From Clostridium sp. UBA4108 (GTDB lineage: Bacteria; Bacillota; Clostridia; Clostridiales; Clostridiaceae): 6,250 nucleotides of DNA. The position numbers and the translations under genes are program-made. This document shows, piece after piece, positions 1 to 6,250 of this stretch. The stretch covers positions 33,655 through 39,904 of the forward strand of contig DFXM01000026.1 in NCBI GenBank assembly GCA_002381695.1. The letters run 5' to 3'. The notes beneath the pieces are model-generated. The model did not search any database and was not told the DNA's origin. It saw nothing but the letters and a program-made list of their open reading frames with translations. How positions within the stretch are numbered: the stretch's first letter is position 1; each line of letters begins with the position of its first letter.

Positions 1-108
1 TTTCGAAACGGTTTGTGAGTAATAATCTGCAGTTCATTATCAACACTATATTAAAACAAAGCTTGAATTTAAGCAGGACACCTAAGGTTTGGGAATAGAA
101 GCAATAAA

Positions 109-137
109 TTGAATATTTTGATGTTTAATAGTATAAT
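109..137 (+). promoter_or_regulatory. Predicted sigma-A promoter of the 520-residue membrane protein gene
   Basis: TTGAAT (109-114) and a perfect TATAAT (132-137) are separated by 17 bases, the optimal spacing. Transcription would start near 144, giving a leader of about 40 bases. An AAAGGGG ribosome binding site lies at 168-174, eight bases before the ATG. The boxes are seen directly; activity is inferred. Confidence 0.65.
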
Positions 138-182
138 TAATATAAATTTGAAGAAATTGCTAGATATAAAGGGGATAGATAT

Positions 183-1745
183 ATGAAAAAATTAAGGTAT
201 GCACTATATTCTGTCATAGCCATTGTGTTTTTTGGAATTTTATTTTTCAATTATAAATATAATGAGAATTTATTTTCACAACCTCCATCAGGAAAATGGA
301 GTAAAGAAGTTACTATTGGGCAGTCAGAATCAATAAATAATCCAGTATTGATTAAAGAAAAGGACAGATTGTTAGTAGCCTACGATGGCGAAAAAAAACT
401 ACATATTACAGAAACTGATTTGATGGGTAAGGTTATAAAAACAAAAGATTATGATGTGGATGAAGAATTGATAAAAAAAATGGTGTTTTTAGAGACTGAG
501 GATGGATATATCTTATCCTATAATTCAACTAAATCACAGGAAGAGTATGCAGAAGAAATATATTTAGATAAGGATTTAAATATAATAGATAAAAAAATAA
601 TTAAAGGAGTAAGTTTGACGACTCAAGCAAACAGCTCATCCTTAGTAAGGAAAGTAAATGATACCATAGAGTTTATAGAAACCAAAGAAAATAATAGAAT
701 AACTATTCCAGAAAACAATATAAAAGAGTTAGTTGTAAGTGAGACTTCTGAAGGAATTCTAGTTTGTTACCTAAATAGTGATAAAGCCTTTAAATTTTTT
801 ACCATAAAGAATGGCGTAAGCTCTATACCTAAATTAATAGTTAATATTAATCAATCTGATAAGGTTAACTATAGTGGAATAGCCTGCTCTAGTGATAAAA
901 AATATGGATATATAGTATTAGAGGAATCAGTTGGAACTGAATTCACTGGAGCAAGAATGTTACAATTTAAATTAGATGGATCATCACATGATATAAAGCC
1001 ATTATATGTTGAGGGAGAAAGATACCTAGTGAAAAATGTAGGGGCTTACTCTGAAGAGGGAGCTAAATTTTATTGCACAACTAGTGTTGTCTTTGGAAAG
1101 AAATATGAGCAAAGCAACATAATATCTTATATCATAGAAGATGGAGAAGTTAAGAATAAAGAAACAGTAACAAGAGGAAGAGAATTAAGTATGTACCCTT
1201 ATGGGCAAGAAGACTACTTGACTTATATTCGTTTTGCTGATGCCAATAAATATGATATCAATATCCAATCCACTAATGAGGATTTTAAGTTAGTAAACAA
1301 TACACTTAGAAGTAGTGAAAAGAAAACTTCCTTAATATATATGTTTCAGGGACTTGCAAGTAGTTTGGCATATTTATTTATAATGGGCCTTCAGTGGATT
1401 ATGTTTCCATTAGTAATAGCAGGGGGAATAAGCTTTTTTGATTATTCTTTATCAGAGAAGAAGAAGAAGATAGCATTTTTATCATTAGCAGCTATAACTG
1501 GTATATATAAAACCTATCAAATTATAAATATGTGCTATGGAAGTAAAGCATATCTATTACCAAGTGCTATTGCAACTGTAGGAGTAGGAATAATAATTTG
1601 TATAGCTATATCAATCTTAACTTTTGGATTGGGGTATGTTATATACAAAAGAGAGTTAGAGAATGTAATGATAATGAGCTTTTCTATAGCTATAATATTA
1701 GATGCAATATTGACGTTAATGGTGTATGTGCCATATATAGTATAA
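183..1745 (+). CDS. Uncharacterised membrane protein with large extracellular beta-rich region
   Basis: I do not recognise a named family. The 520-residue product starts MKK followed by a hydrophobic segment (about 6-22) that looks like an uncleaved anchor. Residues 25-385 are hydrophilic, rich in alternating beta-strand patterns and Asp/Gly turns, with blade-like units such as 'DGYILSY', 'EGILVCY', 'KYGYIVLE' and 'EDYLTYIR'; this suggests, but does not prove, a beta-propeller. Four hydrophobic segments follow at about 387-418, 430-448, 458-486 and 495-517. The lysine cluster at 426-429 and the KR at 489-490 fit the cytoplasmic side, so the 25-385 region should face outwards. The ATG has an AAAGGGG site eight bases upstream and its own promoter. 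It ends in tandem stops (TAA TAG) and converges on the cardiolipin synthase gene, so it is probably monocistronic. A sensory or cell-envelope role is only a guess. Confidence 0.9.
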   Translation: MKKLRYALYSVIAIVFFGILFFNYKYNENLFSQPPSGKWSKEVTIGQSESINNPVLIKEKDRLLVAYDGEKKLHITETDLMGKVIKTKDYDVDEELIKKMVFLETEDGYILSYNSTKSQEEYAEEIYLDKDLNIIDKKIIKGVSLTTQANSSSLVRKVNDTIEFIETKENNRITIPENNIKELVVSETSEGILVCYLNSDKAFKFFTIKNGVSSIPKLIVNINQSDKVNYSGIACSSDKKYGYIVLEESVGTEFTGARMLQFKLDGSSHDIKPLYVEGERYLVKNVGAYSEEGAKFYCTTSVVFGKKYEQSNIISYIIEDGEVKNKETVTRGRELSMYPYGQEDYLTYIRFADANKYDINIQSTNEDFKLVNNTLRSSEKKTSLIYMFQGLASSLAYLFIMGLQWIMFPLVIAGGISFFDYSLSEKKKKIAFLSLAAITGIYKTYQIINMCYGSKAYLLPSAIATVGVGIIICIAISILTFGLGYVIYKRELENVMIMSFSIAIILDAILTLMVYVPYIV

Positions 1746-1775
1746 TAGTAATGATATGAAGTCTAATTTAAAGAT

Positions 1776-1804
1776 TTTACCAAAACAAAGCCTACTTGTA
1801 TAAT
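1776..1804 (+). promoter_or_regulatory. Promoter-like motif in the convergent intergenic region
   Basis: TTTACC (1776-1781) lies 17 bases before a perfect TATAAT (1799-1804). It points at the terminator at 1894-1928 with no open reading frame between, so any product would be a non-coding RNA of about 120 bases. TATAAT-like strings arise easily by chance in such AT-rich DNA, so this is a weak call. Confidence 0.25.
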
Positions 1805-1893
1805 GCTAAGTTAATATAAAGTATCATTATTACAATCCATATAATATACGCTTATTACTGAGTTTTAATATAAGAGTATATTTAACTAATAAA

Positions 1894-1928
1894 AAAGAAC
1901 TAACGAAAATTAACTTCGTTAGTTCTTT
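1894..1928. terminator. Bidirectional intrinsic terminator between convergent genes
   Basis: A perfect 14-bp inverted repeat, AAAGAACTAACGAA (1894-1907) and TTCGTTAGTTCTTT (1915-1928), encloses a 7-base loop. Read on the minus strand, the stem runs into a six-T tract (complement of the A run at 1891-1896), so it should end the cardiolipin synthase transcript well, 75 bases past its stop. On the plus strand the stem ends in CTTT followed by ATGTTTATAT, a poorer but usable U-rich tail for the upstream membrane protein gene. Confidence 0.85.
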
Positions 1929-2002
1929 ATGTTTATATAGCTTGAGGCATTTTAATACCATAGTATAAATGAATGAAAAAAATATTATTAGTAAAATTCA
2001 TT

Positions 2003-3457
2003 TTATAAAATTGGTGACAATAATCTAGAAACAGCCTCTTTAATTTTAACTAGAACAGTTCTGCTGTTATATACTTCTTTATTAAGAAGCGTACATTTAG
2101 TTAGATCTTCCTCAAAAGCAGTATCAATAGTTTTAGTAGTATTTTCATCATAAATTACTGCATTAACTTCGAAATTCAAACTAAAACTCCTAATATCTAG
2201 ATTAGCAGTACCTACAGAGCATATTTTACCATCAACGGATACCATTTTGCTATGAATGAATCCATTATTGTAGGTATAACATTTAATTCCCGAGTCTATC
2301 AATTCCCAAATGTAAGATCTGGATGCCCAGTACACAAAAGGGTGGTCTGGCTTACAAGGAATTATAATTTTAACGTCAACTCCAGATAGAGCTGCTATTT
2401 TTAAAGCAGTTAAAATACTTTCGTCAGGAATAAAATAAGGCGTTTCTATATATATATTATTCTGAGCCTTATTAATAAGTTTTAAATAGGTGTTTCTTAT
2501 GGAACACCATTGAGAATCAGGGCCACTAGAAATTATTTGAACACCAGTTATATCTACAATATCTCTTGTAGGGAAGTAACGGTCTTCCATAAAAAAGTCC
2601 TGCTTACTAGCAAATCTAAAATCTAATAAAAACCTTATTTCTAGAGAATCTATAGCATCACCTTGAATATATAAGTGAATATCACGCCAAAATCCAAACT
2701 TTTTAGAGAGCCCTAAATATTCATCTCCAATATTTAATCCCCCGATAAAACCATGTTCACCATCAATAACACATATTTTTCTATGATTCCTATAATTTAT
2801 TCTCACATTTATATAAGGAACGAAAGGCGGAAAGAAGCAATATACTTGACCGCCAGCTTTTTTTAAAGTATCAAAGAAATTTTTATTTACTCTTAAGCAG
2901 CCCATGCCATCATATAGAAGTTTTATCTCTATACCTTCTTTAGCTTTTTCCACTAATAGATTCAAAATTTTATTTCCTAGATCATCATTTTGAAATATAT
3001 AGTATTGTATATGTATAAATTTCTTTGCATTTTTAATGCACTCTATTAATTTTGGAAATTTTTCATCACCATTGTTTAGAACTTCAACCTTATTATTTGA
3101 TGTAAAGATAAAATTATCACTACTTAGGTTTAGATTAATTACATCGTGATATTGTTGGATAAGATCATACTGATTTATAATATTTTCTTTATTAATAAGG
3201 CGTTTTTGCTCATTTACTACATTTAAAATAGAGCTTTCTTCTTCTTTCTTTAGGTAAAAAAATTTTTTGCGTCGCATATTTTGACCAAAGAATAAATAAA
3301 GTATAAATCCTAATATAGGAATAAATAGCATTACCATAAGCCACATCCAAGTACTTTGTGGATTTCTACGTTCAAAGATAATCAGTATTATGGCAAAGGC
3401 AATATTAATCATAAAAATAAAACTAATAATATTGATAAAAATAGTGTAACTATCCAT
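2003..3457 (-). CDS. cls: Cardiolipin synthase (two-HKD phospholipase D superfamily)
   Basis: Bacterial cardiolipin synthases of this family join two phosphatidylglycerol molecules into cardiolipin and glycerol at the cytoplasmic membrane. The 484-residue length matches the usual ~480-510. Two N-terminal membrane helices (about 5-28 and 37-57) form the PLDc_N region, including 'ERRNPQSTWMW' and 'PILGFILYLFFG'. Both catalytic HxKx4D motifs are intact: H225/K227/D232 in 'NHRKICVIDG', followed by 'GFIGGLNIGDEY', and H402/K404/D409 in 'IHSKMVSVDG', followed by 'GTANLDIRS'. The family segment 'ETPYFIPDES' is at 338-347. The ATG start has a GAGAGG site five bases upstream (3463-3468). It is transcribed alone, divergently from the YitT gene and convergently with the upstream membrane protein gene, and ends at a strong terminator. 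Some family members use other phospholipid donors, so exact substrate use is inferred from homology. Confidence 0.95.
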   Translation of the reverse strand: MDSYTIFINIISFIFMINIAFAIILIIFERRNPQSTWMWLMVMLFIPILGFILYLFFGQNMRRKKFFYLKKEEESSILNVVNEQKRLINKENIINQYDLIQQYHDVINLNLSSDNFIFTSNNKVEVLNNGDEKFPKLIECIKNAKKFIHIQYYIFQNDDLGNKILNLLVEKAKEGIEIKLLYDGMGCLRVNKNFFDTLKKAGGQVYCFFPPFVPYINVRINYRNHRKICVIDGEHGFIGGLNIGDEYLGLSKKFGFWRDIHLYIQGDAIDSLEIRFLLDFRFASKQDFFMEDRYFPTRDIVDITGVQIISSGPDSQWCSIRNTYLKLINKAQNNIYIETPYFIPDESILTALKIAALSGVDVKIIIPCKPDHPFVYWASRSYIWELIDSGIKCYTYNNGFIHSKMVSVDGKICSVGTANLDIRSFSLNFEVNAVIYDENTTKTIDTAFEEDLTKCTLLNKEVYNSRTVLVKIKEAVSRLLSPIL

Positions 3458-3481
3458 AAAAACCTCTCAATGATAAATATT

Positions 3482-3509
3482 TATATTAAAATAAGGCTAT
3501 TTTAATATA
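3482..3509 (-). promoter_or_regulatory. 12-bp hairpin or operator at the 5' end of the cls transcript
   Basis: TATATTAAAATA (3482-3493) and its exact complement TATTTTAATATA (3498-3509) flank a 4-base AGGC loop. On the minus strand it sits right at the transcription start predicted from the promoter at 3516-3545 and about 14 bases before the ribosome binding site. It could be an mRNA-stabilising 5' hairpin or a dimeric repressor site. It has no U-tract, so it is not a normal terminator. Confidence 0.5.
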
Positions 3510-3515
3510 GTAGAA

Positions 3516-3545
3516 ATTATATTCTAACATATATCTATAGTTTAA
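3516..3545 (-). promoter_or_regulatory. Predicted cls promoter
   Basis: On the minus strand TTAAAC (3545-3540) precedes a perfect TATAAT (3521-3516) with an 18-base spacer. Transcription would begin near 3509, giving a leader of about 50 bases that starts at the hairpin at 3482-3509. The -35 box is only partly conserved. Confidence 0.5.
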
Positions 3546-3550
3546 GTTTT

Positions 3551-3590
3551 AAATTTATAAATTTCAATGAAGATTTAATAATTTATAAAT
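3551..3590. repeat. Paired AT palindromes between divergent promoters
   Basis: AAATTTATAAATTT (3551-3564) is a perfect 14-base palindrome. Its core recurs as ATTTATAAAT (3581-3590), with the two centres 28 bases apart. Both lie in the 50 bases separating the predicted -35 boxes of cls and the YitT gene, where a shared regulator or UP-element contacts could act. In DNA this AT-rich, chance is a real alternative. Confidence 0.35.
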
Positions 3591-3595
3591 AGTGT

Positions 3596-3624
3596 TTGCA
3601 AAAAGCGACGAATTATGATATAAA
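3596..3624 (+). promoter_or_regulatory. Predicted promoter of the YitT-family gene (extended -10)
   Basis: TTGCAA (3596-3601) and TATAAA (3619-3624) are 17 bases apart, and a TG at 3616-3617 gives the extended -10 form TGATATAAA. Transcription would start near 3631, leaving an untranslated leader of about 70 bases before the ATG at 3701. Confidence 0.6.
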
Positions 3625-3679
3625 CCAAGTGATTAGTACGATTCTGTGGCGTTTAGCTAAAGCTCGGTGACTTTAATTG

Positions 3680-3686
3680 AAGGAGG
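3680..3686 (+). promoter_or_regulatory. Ribosome binding site deciding the YitT start
   Basis: AAGGAGG is a near-consensus Shine-Dalgarno sequence. It falls inside the longest open frame, which begins at a TTG at 3677, and so argues for a later start. The next ATG, at 3701, is 14 bases downstream, longer than usual. The TTG at 3677 has only a weak GGTGA (3666-3670) upstream. Confidence 0.6.
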
Positions 3687-3700
3687 ATTTGCAAATAATT

Positions 3701-4573
3701 ATGGACAAAATCATAAATAGTAAATTATTAAAAAATAGTGAGGTCAAAAGCTATTTGATGATAATGGTAGGGATATCTATTTTGGCATTGGGGATAAATG
3801 TATATTTTTCTCCTCAGCAGTTGGTTACAGGTGGAATTTCAGGATTATCAATTGTTGTAGATTATACATTAGGAGTACCTTTATGGATTACCAATTTAGT
3901 GGTAAATCTACCATTGTTTTTAATAGCAATTAAATTAAAAGGAAAGAAGTTTGGTGGTAAGTCTATTTTTTCAGCACTATATTTATCAATAGCATTATGG
4001 TATACAGGCTTTATACCGCCGGTGCAATCAGATTTGCTAATTGCCAGTGTATTCGGAGGAGGATTTGTAGGTGTTGGTATAGGAATTGTTTTAAGAGCAG
4101 GTGCTACAACTGGAGGTACAGATCTATTAGCCATTATTATAAAGCATTTCTTTAATAAAATACCTATGAACATATTAATGCTATGTATAGATTCATGTAT
4201 TATTTGTTTAGGATTATTCATTTTTGGTGAAGAAAAAGCTATGTATGCATTAATTTCAGTATTTATAATTTCTAAGATAATAAATAGCTTAGTGGACGGA
4301 ATTAATTATTCGAAAGCTGTACATATAATATCTAATAAATCAGAAGAAATCTCAAAAGTGTTAATGATGGAAATTAATAGAGGAGTTACTGGAATAGATG
4401 GTACAGGAATGTATACTGGAGAAAATAAAAAAATATTATTTGTAGTATGTTCAAAGGATGAATTAATAATATTACAAAGAGTAGTAAGAGAAATAGATGA
4501 TAAGGCATTTATAACCATATCTGATGCTAGAGAAGTTATGGGAAGAGGTTTTACAGAACCACAACAAATATAA
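3701..4573 (+). CDS. YitT family membrane protein with C-terminal DUF2179 domain
   Basis: This 290-residue protein matches the usual 280-290 of the family formed by a YitT membrane domain (DUF161) plus DUF2179. Its biochemical function is not established. About six hydrophobic segments are visible (roughly 18-36, 60-78, 88-105, 112-131, 155-175, 180-198). Family signatures include 'LALGINVYFSPQQLVTGGISGLS' around 28-50 and the glycine-rich 'LRAGATTGGTDLLA' at 131-144. The DUF2179 domain, probably cytoplasmic, covers about 224-278, with 'RGVTGIDGTGMYTGENKK' at 227-244 and a terminal 'VMGRGF'. I chose ATG 3701 because the AAGGAGG site lies before it. A TTG at 3677 would add eight residues but puts that site inside the gene. 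It has its own promoter, is divergent from cls, and ends in tandem TAA TAA stops. There is no clear terminator before the aminopeptidase gene 147 bases on, so read-through is possible. Transport is sometimes suggested for such proteins but is not shown here. Confidence 0.9.
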   Translation: MDKIINSKLLKNSEVKSYLMIMVGISILALGINVYFSPQQLVTGGISGLSIVVDYTLGVPLWITNLVVNLPLFLIAIKLKGKKFGGKSIFSALYLSIALWYTGFIPPVQSDLLIASVFGGGFVGVGIGIVLRAGATTGGTDLLAIIIKHFFNKIPMNILMLCIDSCIICLGLFIFGEEKAMYALISVFIISKIINSLVDGINYSKAVHIISNKSEEISKVLMMEINRGVTGIDGTGMYTGENKKILFVVCSKDELIILQRVVREIDDKAFITISDAREVMGRGFTEPQQI

Positions 4574-4616
4574 TAACTAAAGGGCTATTATATTTATAAA
4601 AGTTAGAAAATTAAAA

Positions 4617-4645
4617 CATTTAGCGTATATTAAATTTTTTATAAT
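4617..4645 (+). promoter_or_regulatory. Possible weak promoter of the aminopeptidase gene
   Basis: A perfect TATAAT lies at 4640-4645, but nothing resembling a good -35 box stands 16-18 bases upstream (CATTTA at 4617-4622 is the 17-base candidate). Transcription would start near 4652. The gene may instead, or also, be read from the YitT promoter. Confidence 0.35.
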
Positions 4646-4707
4646 AGGAAAAATAATAAAGGAAATAAAAGAAACTTATCGAAAGTATAGTTATTATTAA
4701 ATTTTAT

Positions 4708-4714
4708 GGGGGGA
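4708..4714 (+). promoter_or_regulatory. Ribosome binding site deciding the pepA start
   Basis: GGGGGGA ends six bases before the GTG at 4721. The same G run forms codons 1-3 of the longer frame starting at ATG 4706, which has only AT-rich sequence upstream and no Shine-Dalgarno of its own. This favours the GTG start. Confidence 0.65.
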
Positions 4715-4720
4715 TTGAAA

Positions 4721-6208
4721 GTGGAGATCAAGGTTATAAACCATAAGGATTTAGAAACTCGTACTAAGTCAAAAGCTATATTCTTATTTGAAGACATTAA
4801 GGATATGGTATATTTTGATGAAAAAATAAGAGTTATTTTAAGCTCTTTAAAAGATAATAAAGAGTTTCAAGGTAAAAAAGGAGAAATATATACATTAACA
4901 TCTATTGAGAATAATGAAGTAACTAAAATTATCTTAGTAGGATTAGGAGAAAAGGAAAAAAATAATTTAGAAAACATTAGGATTAATACAGCTAAATTAA
5001 TTAAAGAGGTTATAAGGCAGAAGATTAAAGAATTAGATATATGCATAGAGGGCACAAGCTGCTGTAGTAATATTGAAAAGGTAAAAGCTATCACTGAAGC
5101 TACAATGATGAGTACATACAATTTTGATAAATACAAAAAAAATAAGAAAGAGACTTACATAGAGAAAATAAGAATTATATTTGGACAAGATCAAGATATA
5201 ATTGCTTTAGAAGAGGGAGTACAGGAAGGAATATTATTAGCAAAAGGTAATTTACTTGCTAGAGAATTAGTAAATGAGCCAGCAAACATATTAACTCCAG
5301 AAAACTTAGCTAGGAAAGTAGAAGAGGTAGGAAAATCTTCGGGCTTTGATGTTGAAATATTTGAAACAAAAGAAATAGAGAAGCTAGGAATGGAATCTTT
5401 CTTAGCTGTTAGTAAAGGTTCAAGTAATTCACCTAGATTAATAGTGATGAGATATTTAGGAGATAAGGATAATAAAGAGGATATACTAGGTCTAGTAGGA
5501 AAAGGATTAACTTTTGATGCAGGTGGTTATTGCTTGAAAACTGCAGGTGGAATGTGGACTATGAAGTGTGACATGGGAGGAGCGGCTGCTGTAATAGGAG
5601 CTATGGCAACCATATCAAGAATGAAATTAAAGAAAAATGTAATAGCAGTAGTTGCAGCTTGTGAAAATTTAATTTCTGGAGATGCTTATAGACCAGGTGA
5701 TATTATAAACACTATGGCTGGAAAAACTATAGAGATATTAAACACAGATGCTGAAGGAAGATTGACATTAGTAGATGCAATGACATATATAATCAGAAAA
5801 GAAAATGCTAAAAAGGTGGTAGACATAGCAACATTAACAGGGGCTGTTGGTGGAGCTATAGGAAATGTAGCTAGTGGTGTTGTGAGTAATAATGATGAGT
5901 TTTACTCACAATTAGAAAAAGCTGCTAATAATGTTCATGAAAGAGTTTGGAGGTTCCCAGACTTTGATGAATATAAGGAAATGATAAAAGGAGAATATGC
6001 GGATCTTAGAAATTCTACAGCTCCATTAGGTGGAGGTGCAATTACAGCAGGACTATTCGTAGGTGATTTTGTAGAAGATAAACCGTGGATTCATATAGAT
6101 ATAGCTGCTATGGCTTTTAATAGTCAGAGTCCAACAAAAGAGTATTCTTCTAAAGGTGGAACAGGCTTTGGAGCAAGGCTTTTATATGAGTTAGCAAAAC
6201 TTAATTAG
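4721..6208 (+). CDS. pepA: Leucyl aminopeptidase, peptidase family M17
   Basis: M17 enzymes are cytosolic, usually hexameric, two-metal aminopeptidases that release N-terminal residues such as leucine during peptide turnover. From GTG 4721 the product has 495 residues, a normal length. The variable N-terminal domain spans about 1-150 and the catalytic domain about 165-490. All expected active-site residues are present by comparison with E. coli PepA: metal ligands K261 and D266 ('GKGLTFDAGG'), D284 ('MKCDMGGAAAV'), D343 and E345 ('NTDAEGRL'), and catalytic K273 and R347. Other family blocks are 'ELVNEPANILTPE' (182-194), 'VVDIATLTGAVGG', 'GGGAITAGLF' and 'WIHIDIAAMAF'. Around the catalytic lysine it reads YCLKT rather than the commoner (I/L)KP form. 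An ATG at 4706 would add five residues (MGGLK), but those codons overlap the G-rich ribosome binding site. Stops are tandem (TAG TAA). No terminator is seen in the last 42 bases, so more genes may follow. Confidence 0.96.
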   Translation: MEIKVINHKDLETRTKSKAIFLFEDIKDMVYFDEKIRVILSSLKDNKEFQGKKGEIYTLTSIENNEVTKIILVGLGEKEKNNLENIRINTAKLIKEVIRQKIKELDICIEGTSCCSNIEKVKAITEATMMSTYNFDKYKKNKKETYIEKIRIIFGQDQDIIALEEGVQEGILLAKGNLLARELVNEPANILTPENLARKVEEVGKSSGFDVEIFETKEIEKLGMESFLAVSKGSSNSPRLIVMRYLGDKDNKEDILGLVGKGLTFDAGGYCLKTAGGMWTMKCDMGGAAAVIGAMATISRMKLKKNVIAVVAACENLISGDAYRPGDIINTMAGKTIEILNTDAEGRLTLVDAMTYIIRKENAKKVVDIATLTGAVGGAIGNVASGVVSNNDEFYSQLEKAANNVHERVWRFPDFDEYKEMIKGEYADLRNSTAPLGGGAITAGLFVGDFVEDKPWIHIDIAAMAFNSQSPTKEYSSKGGTGFGARLLYELAKLN

Positions 6209-6250
6209 TAAGACAACATAGAGACAAGAATATAAAAATAGTAGCAACAA

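Noticed and set aside
3..98. Open frame running in from the left edge, 31 codons, ending ...TPKVWE-stop
   Set aside because: It could be the tail of an upstream gene. However, the codons (TCG, CGG, CTG, AGG) are unlike the neighbouring genes, I recognise nothing in it, and the opposite strand is also open here. Too short to support.
391..480. Two runs of eight A in the first gene (391-398, 473-480), a possible slippage or phase-variation site
   Set aside because: An A8 run also occurs in the aminopeptidase gene (5135-5142), and such runs are common in AT-rich genomes. The reading frame is intact.
53..1792. Repeat AAAACAAAGC at 53-62 and 1782-1791 flanking the first gene, as a possible mobile-element or attachment repeat
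   Set aside because: Only ten bases match, the flanks diverge at once, and there is no transposase or integrase nearby.
1967..2003. AAATGAAT/ATTCATTT inverted repeat at the 3' end of cls as a second terminator
   Set aside because: An eight-base AT stem with a 21-base loop overlapping the stop codon is weak, and the 14-bp hairpin further on is a much better terminator.
3655..3684. AGCTAAAGCTC ... TTGAAGG resembles, from memory, the 3' end of M-box (magnesium) riboswitches
   Set aside because: The roughly 150 bases of conserved M-box structure that should precede it are absent. The upstream sequence is instead a promoter, with only about 25 bases between the predicted start site and the motif. 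Probably coincidence.
3862..4518. Minus-strand open frames of 119 and 70 codons inside the YitT gene
   Set aside because: They lie wholly antisense to a clear family member, have no ribosome binding sites I can see, and show composition expected from the complement of a membrane protein gene.
4574..4605. TAACT/AGTTA inverted repeat after the YitT stop as a terminator
   Set aside because: The stem is only five base pairs with a loop of more than 20 bases, and an A-rich rather than T-rich tract follows.
4867..5136. Minus-strand open frame of 89 codons inside the aminopeptidase gene
   Set aside because: Its hydrophobic look is the normal antisense reading of a Lys/Glu-rich N-terminal domain. 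It overlaps a confident gene completely.

Overview
The window is strongly AT-rich (roughly 30% G+C by eye). It has A-heavy codon use, GGAGG-type ribosome binding sites, TTGnnn-N17-TATAAT promoters and family members typical of Firmicutes. Together these point to a low-GC Gram-positive, most likely Clostridium or a close relative. I see no insertion sequences, tRNA or rRNA genes, CRISPR arrays or phage genes, and the region reads as ordinary chromosomal backbone.

Layout. (1) 1-182: a flank with no convincing gene, carrying a good sigma-A-type promoter. (2) 183-1745 (+): an uncharacterised 520-residue membrane protein with one N-terminal anchor, a roughly 360-residue outward-facing beta-rich region and four C-terminal membrane passes. 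(3) 1746-2002: a convergent intergenic region with a strong 14-bp hairpin terminator that probably serves both sides, plus a promoter-like motif that could drive a small RNA. (4) 2003-3457 (-): a cardiolipin synthase of the two-HKD phospholipase D type. (5) 3458-3700: a divergent intergenic region with a predicted promoter for each neighbour, two AT palindromes between them, and a 12-bp hairpin at the predicted 5' end of the cardiolipin synthase mRNA. (6) 3701-4573 (+): a YitT/DUF2179 membrane protein. (7) 4574-4720: a short gap with no clear terminator and a weak promoter. (8) 4721-6208 (+): an M17 leucyl aminopeptidase with the full set of metal and catalytic residues. (9) 6209-6250: a tail with no terminator in view.

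The four genes do not form an obvious pathway. Cardiolipin synthase acts in membrane lipid synthesis, the aminopeptidase in cytosolic peptide turnover, YitT is a membrane protein of unknown role, and the first gene is unknown. Only YitT and the aminopeptidase could plausibly share a transcript. No new multi-gene system is evident. The most open questions are the first gene's function and the control region between cardiolipin synthase and YitT. For both YitT and the aminopeptidase, the longest open frame begins too early and its first codons overlap the ribosome binding site, so I chose later starts.
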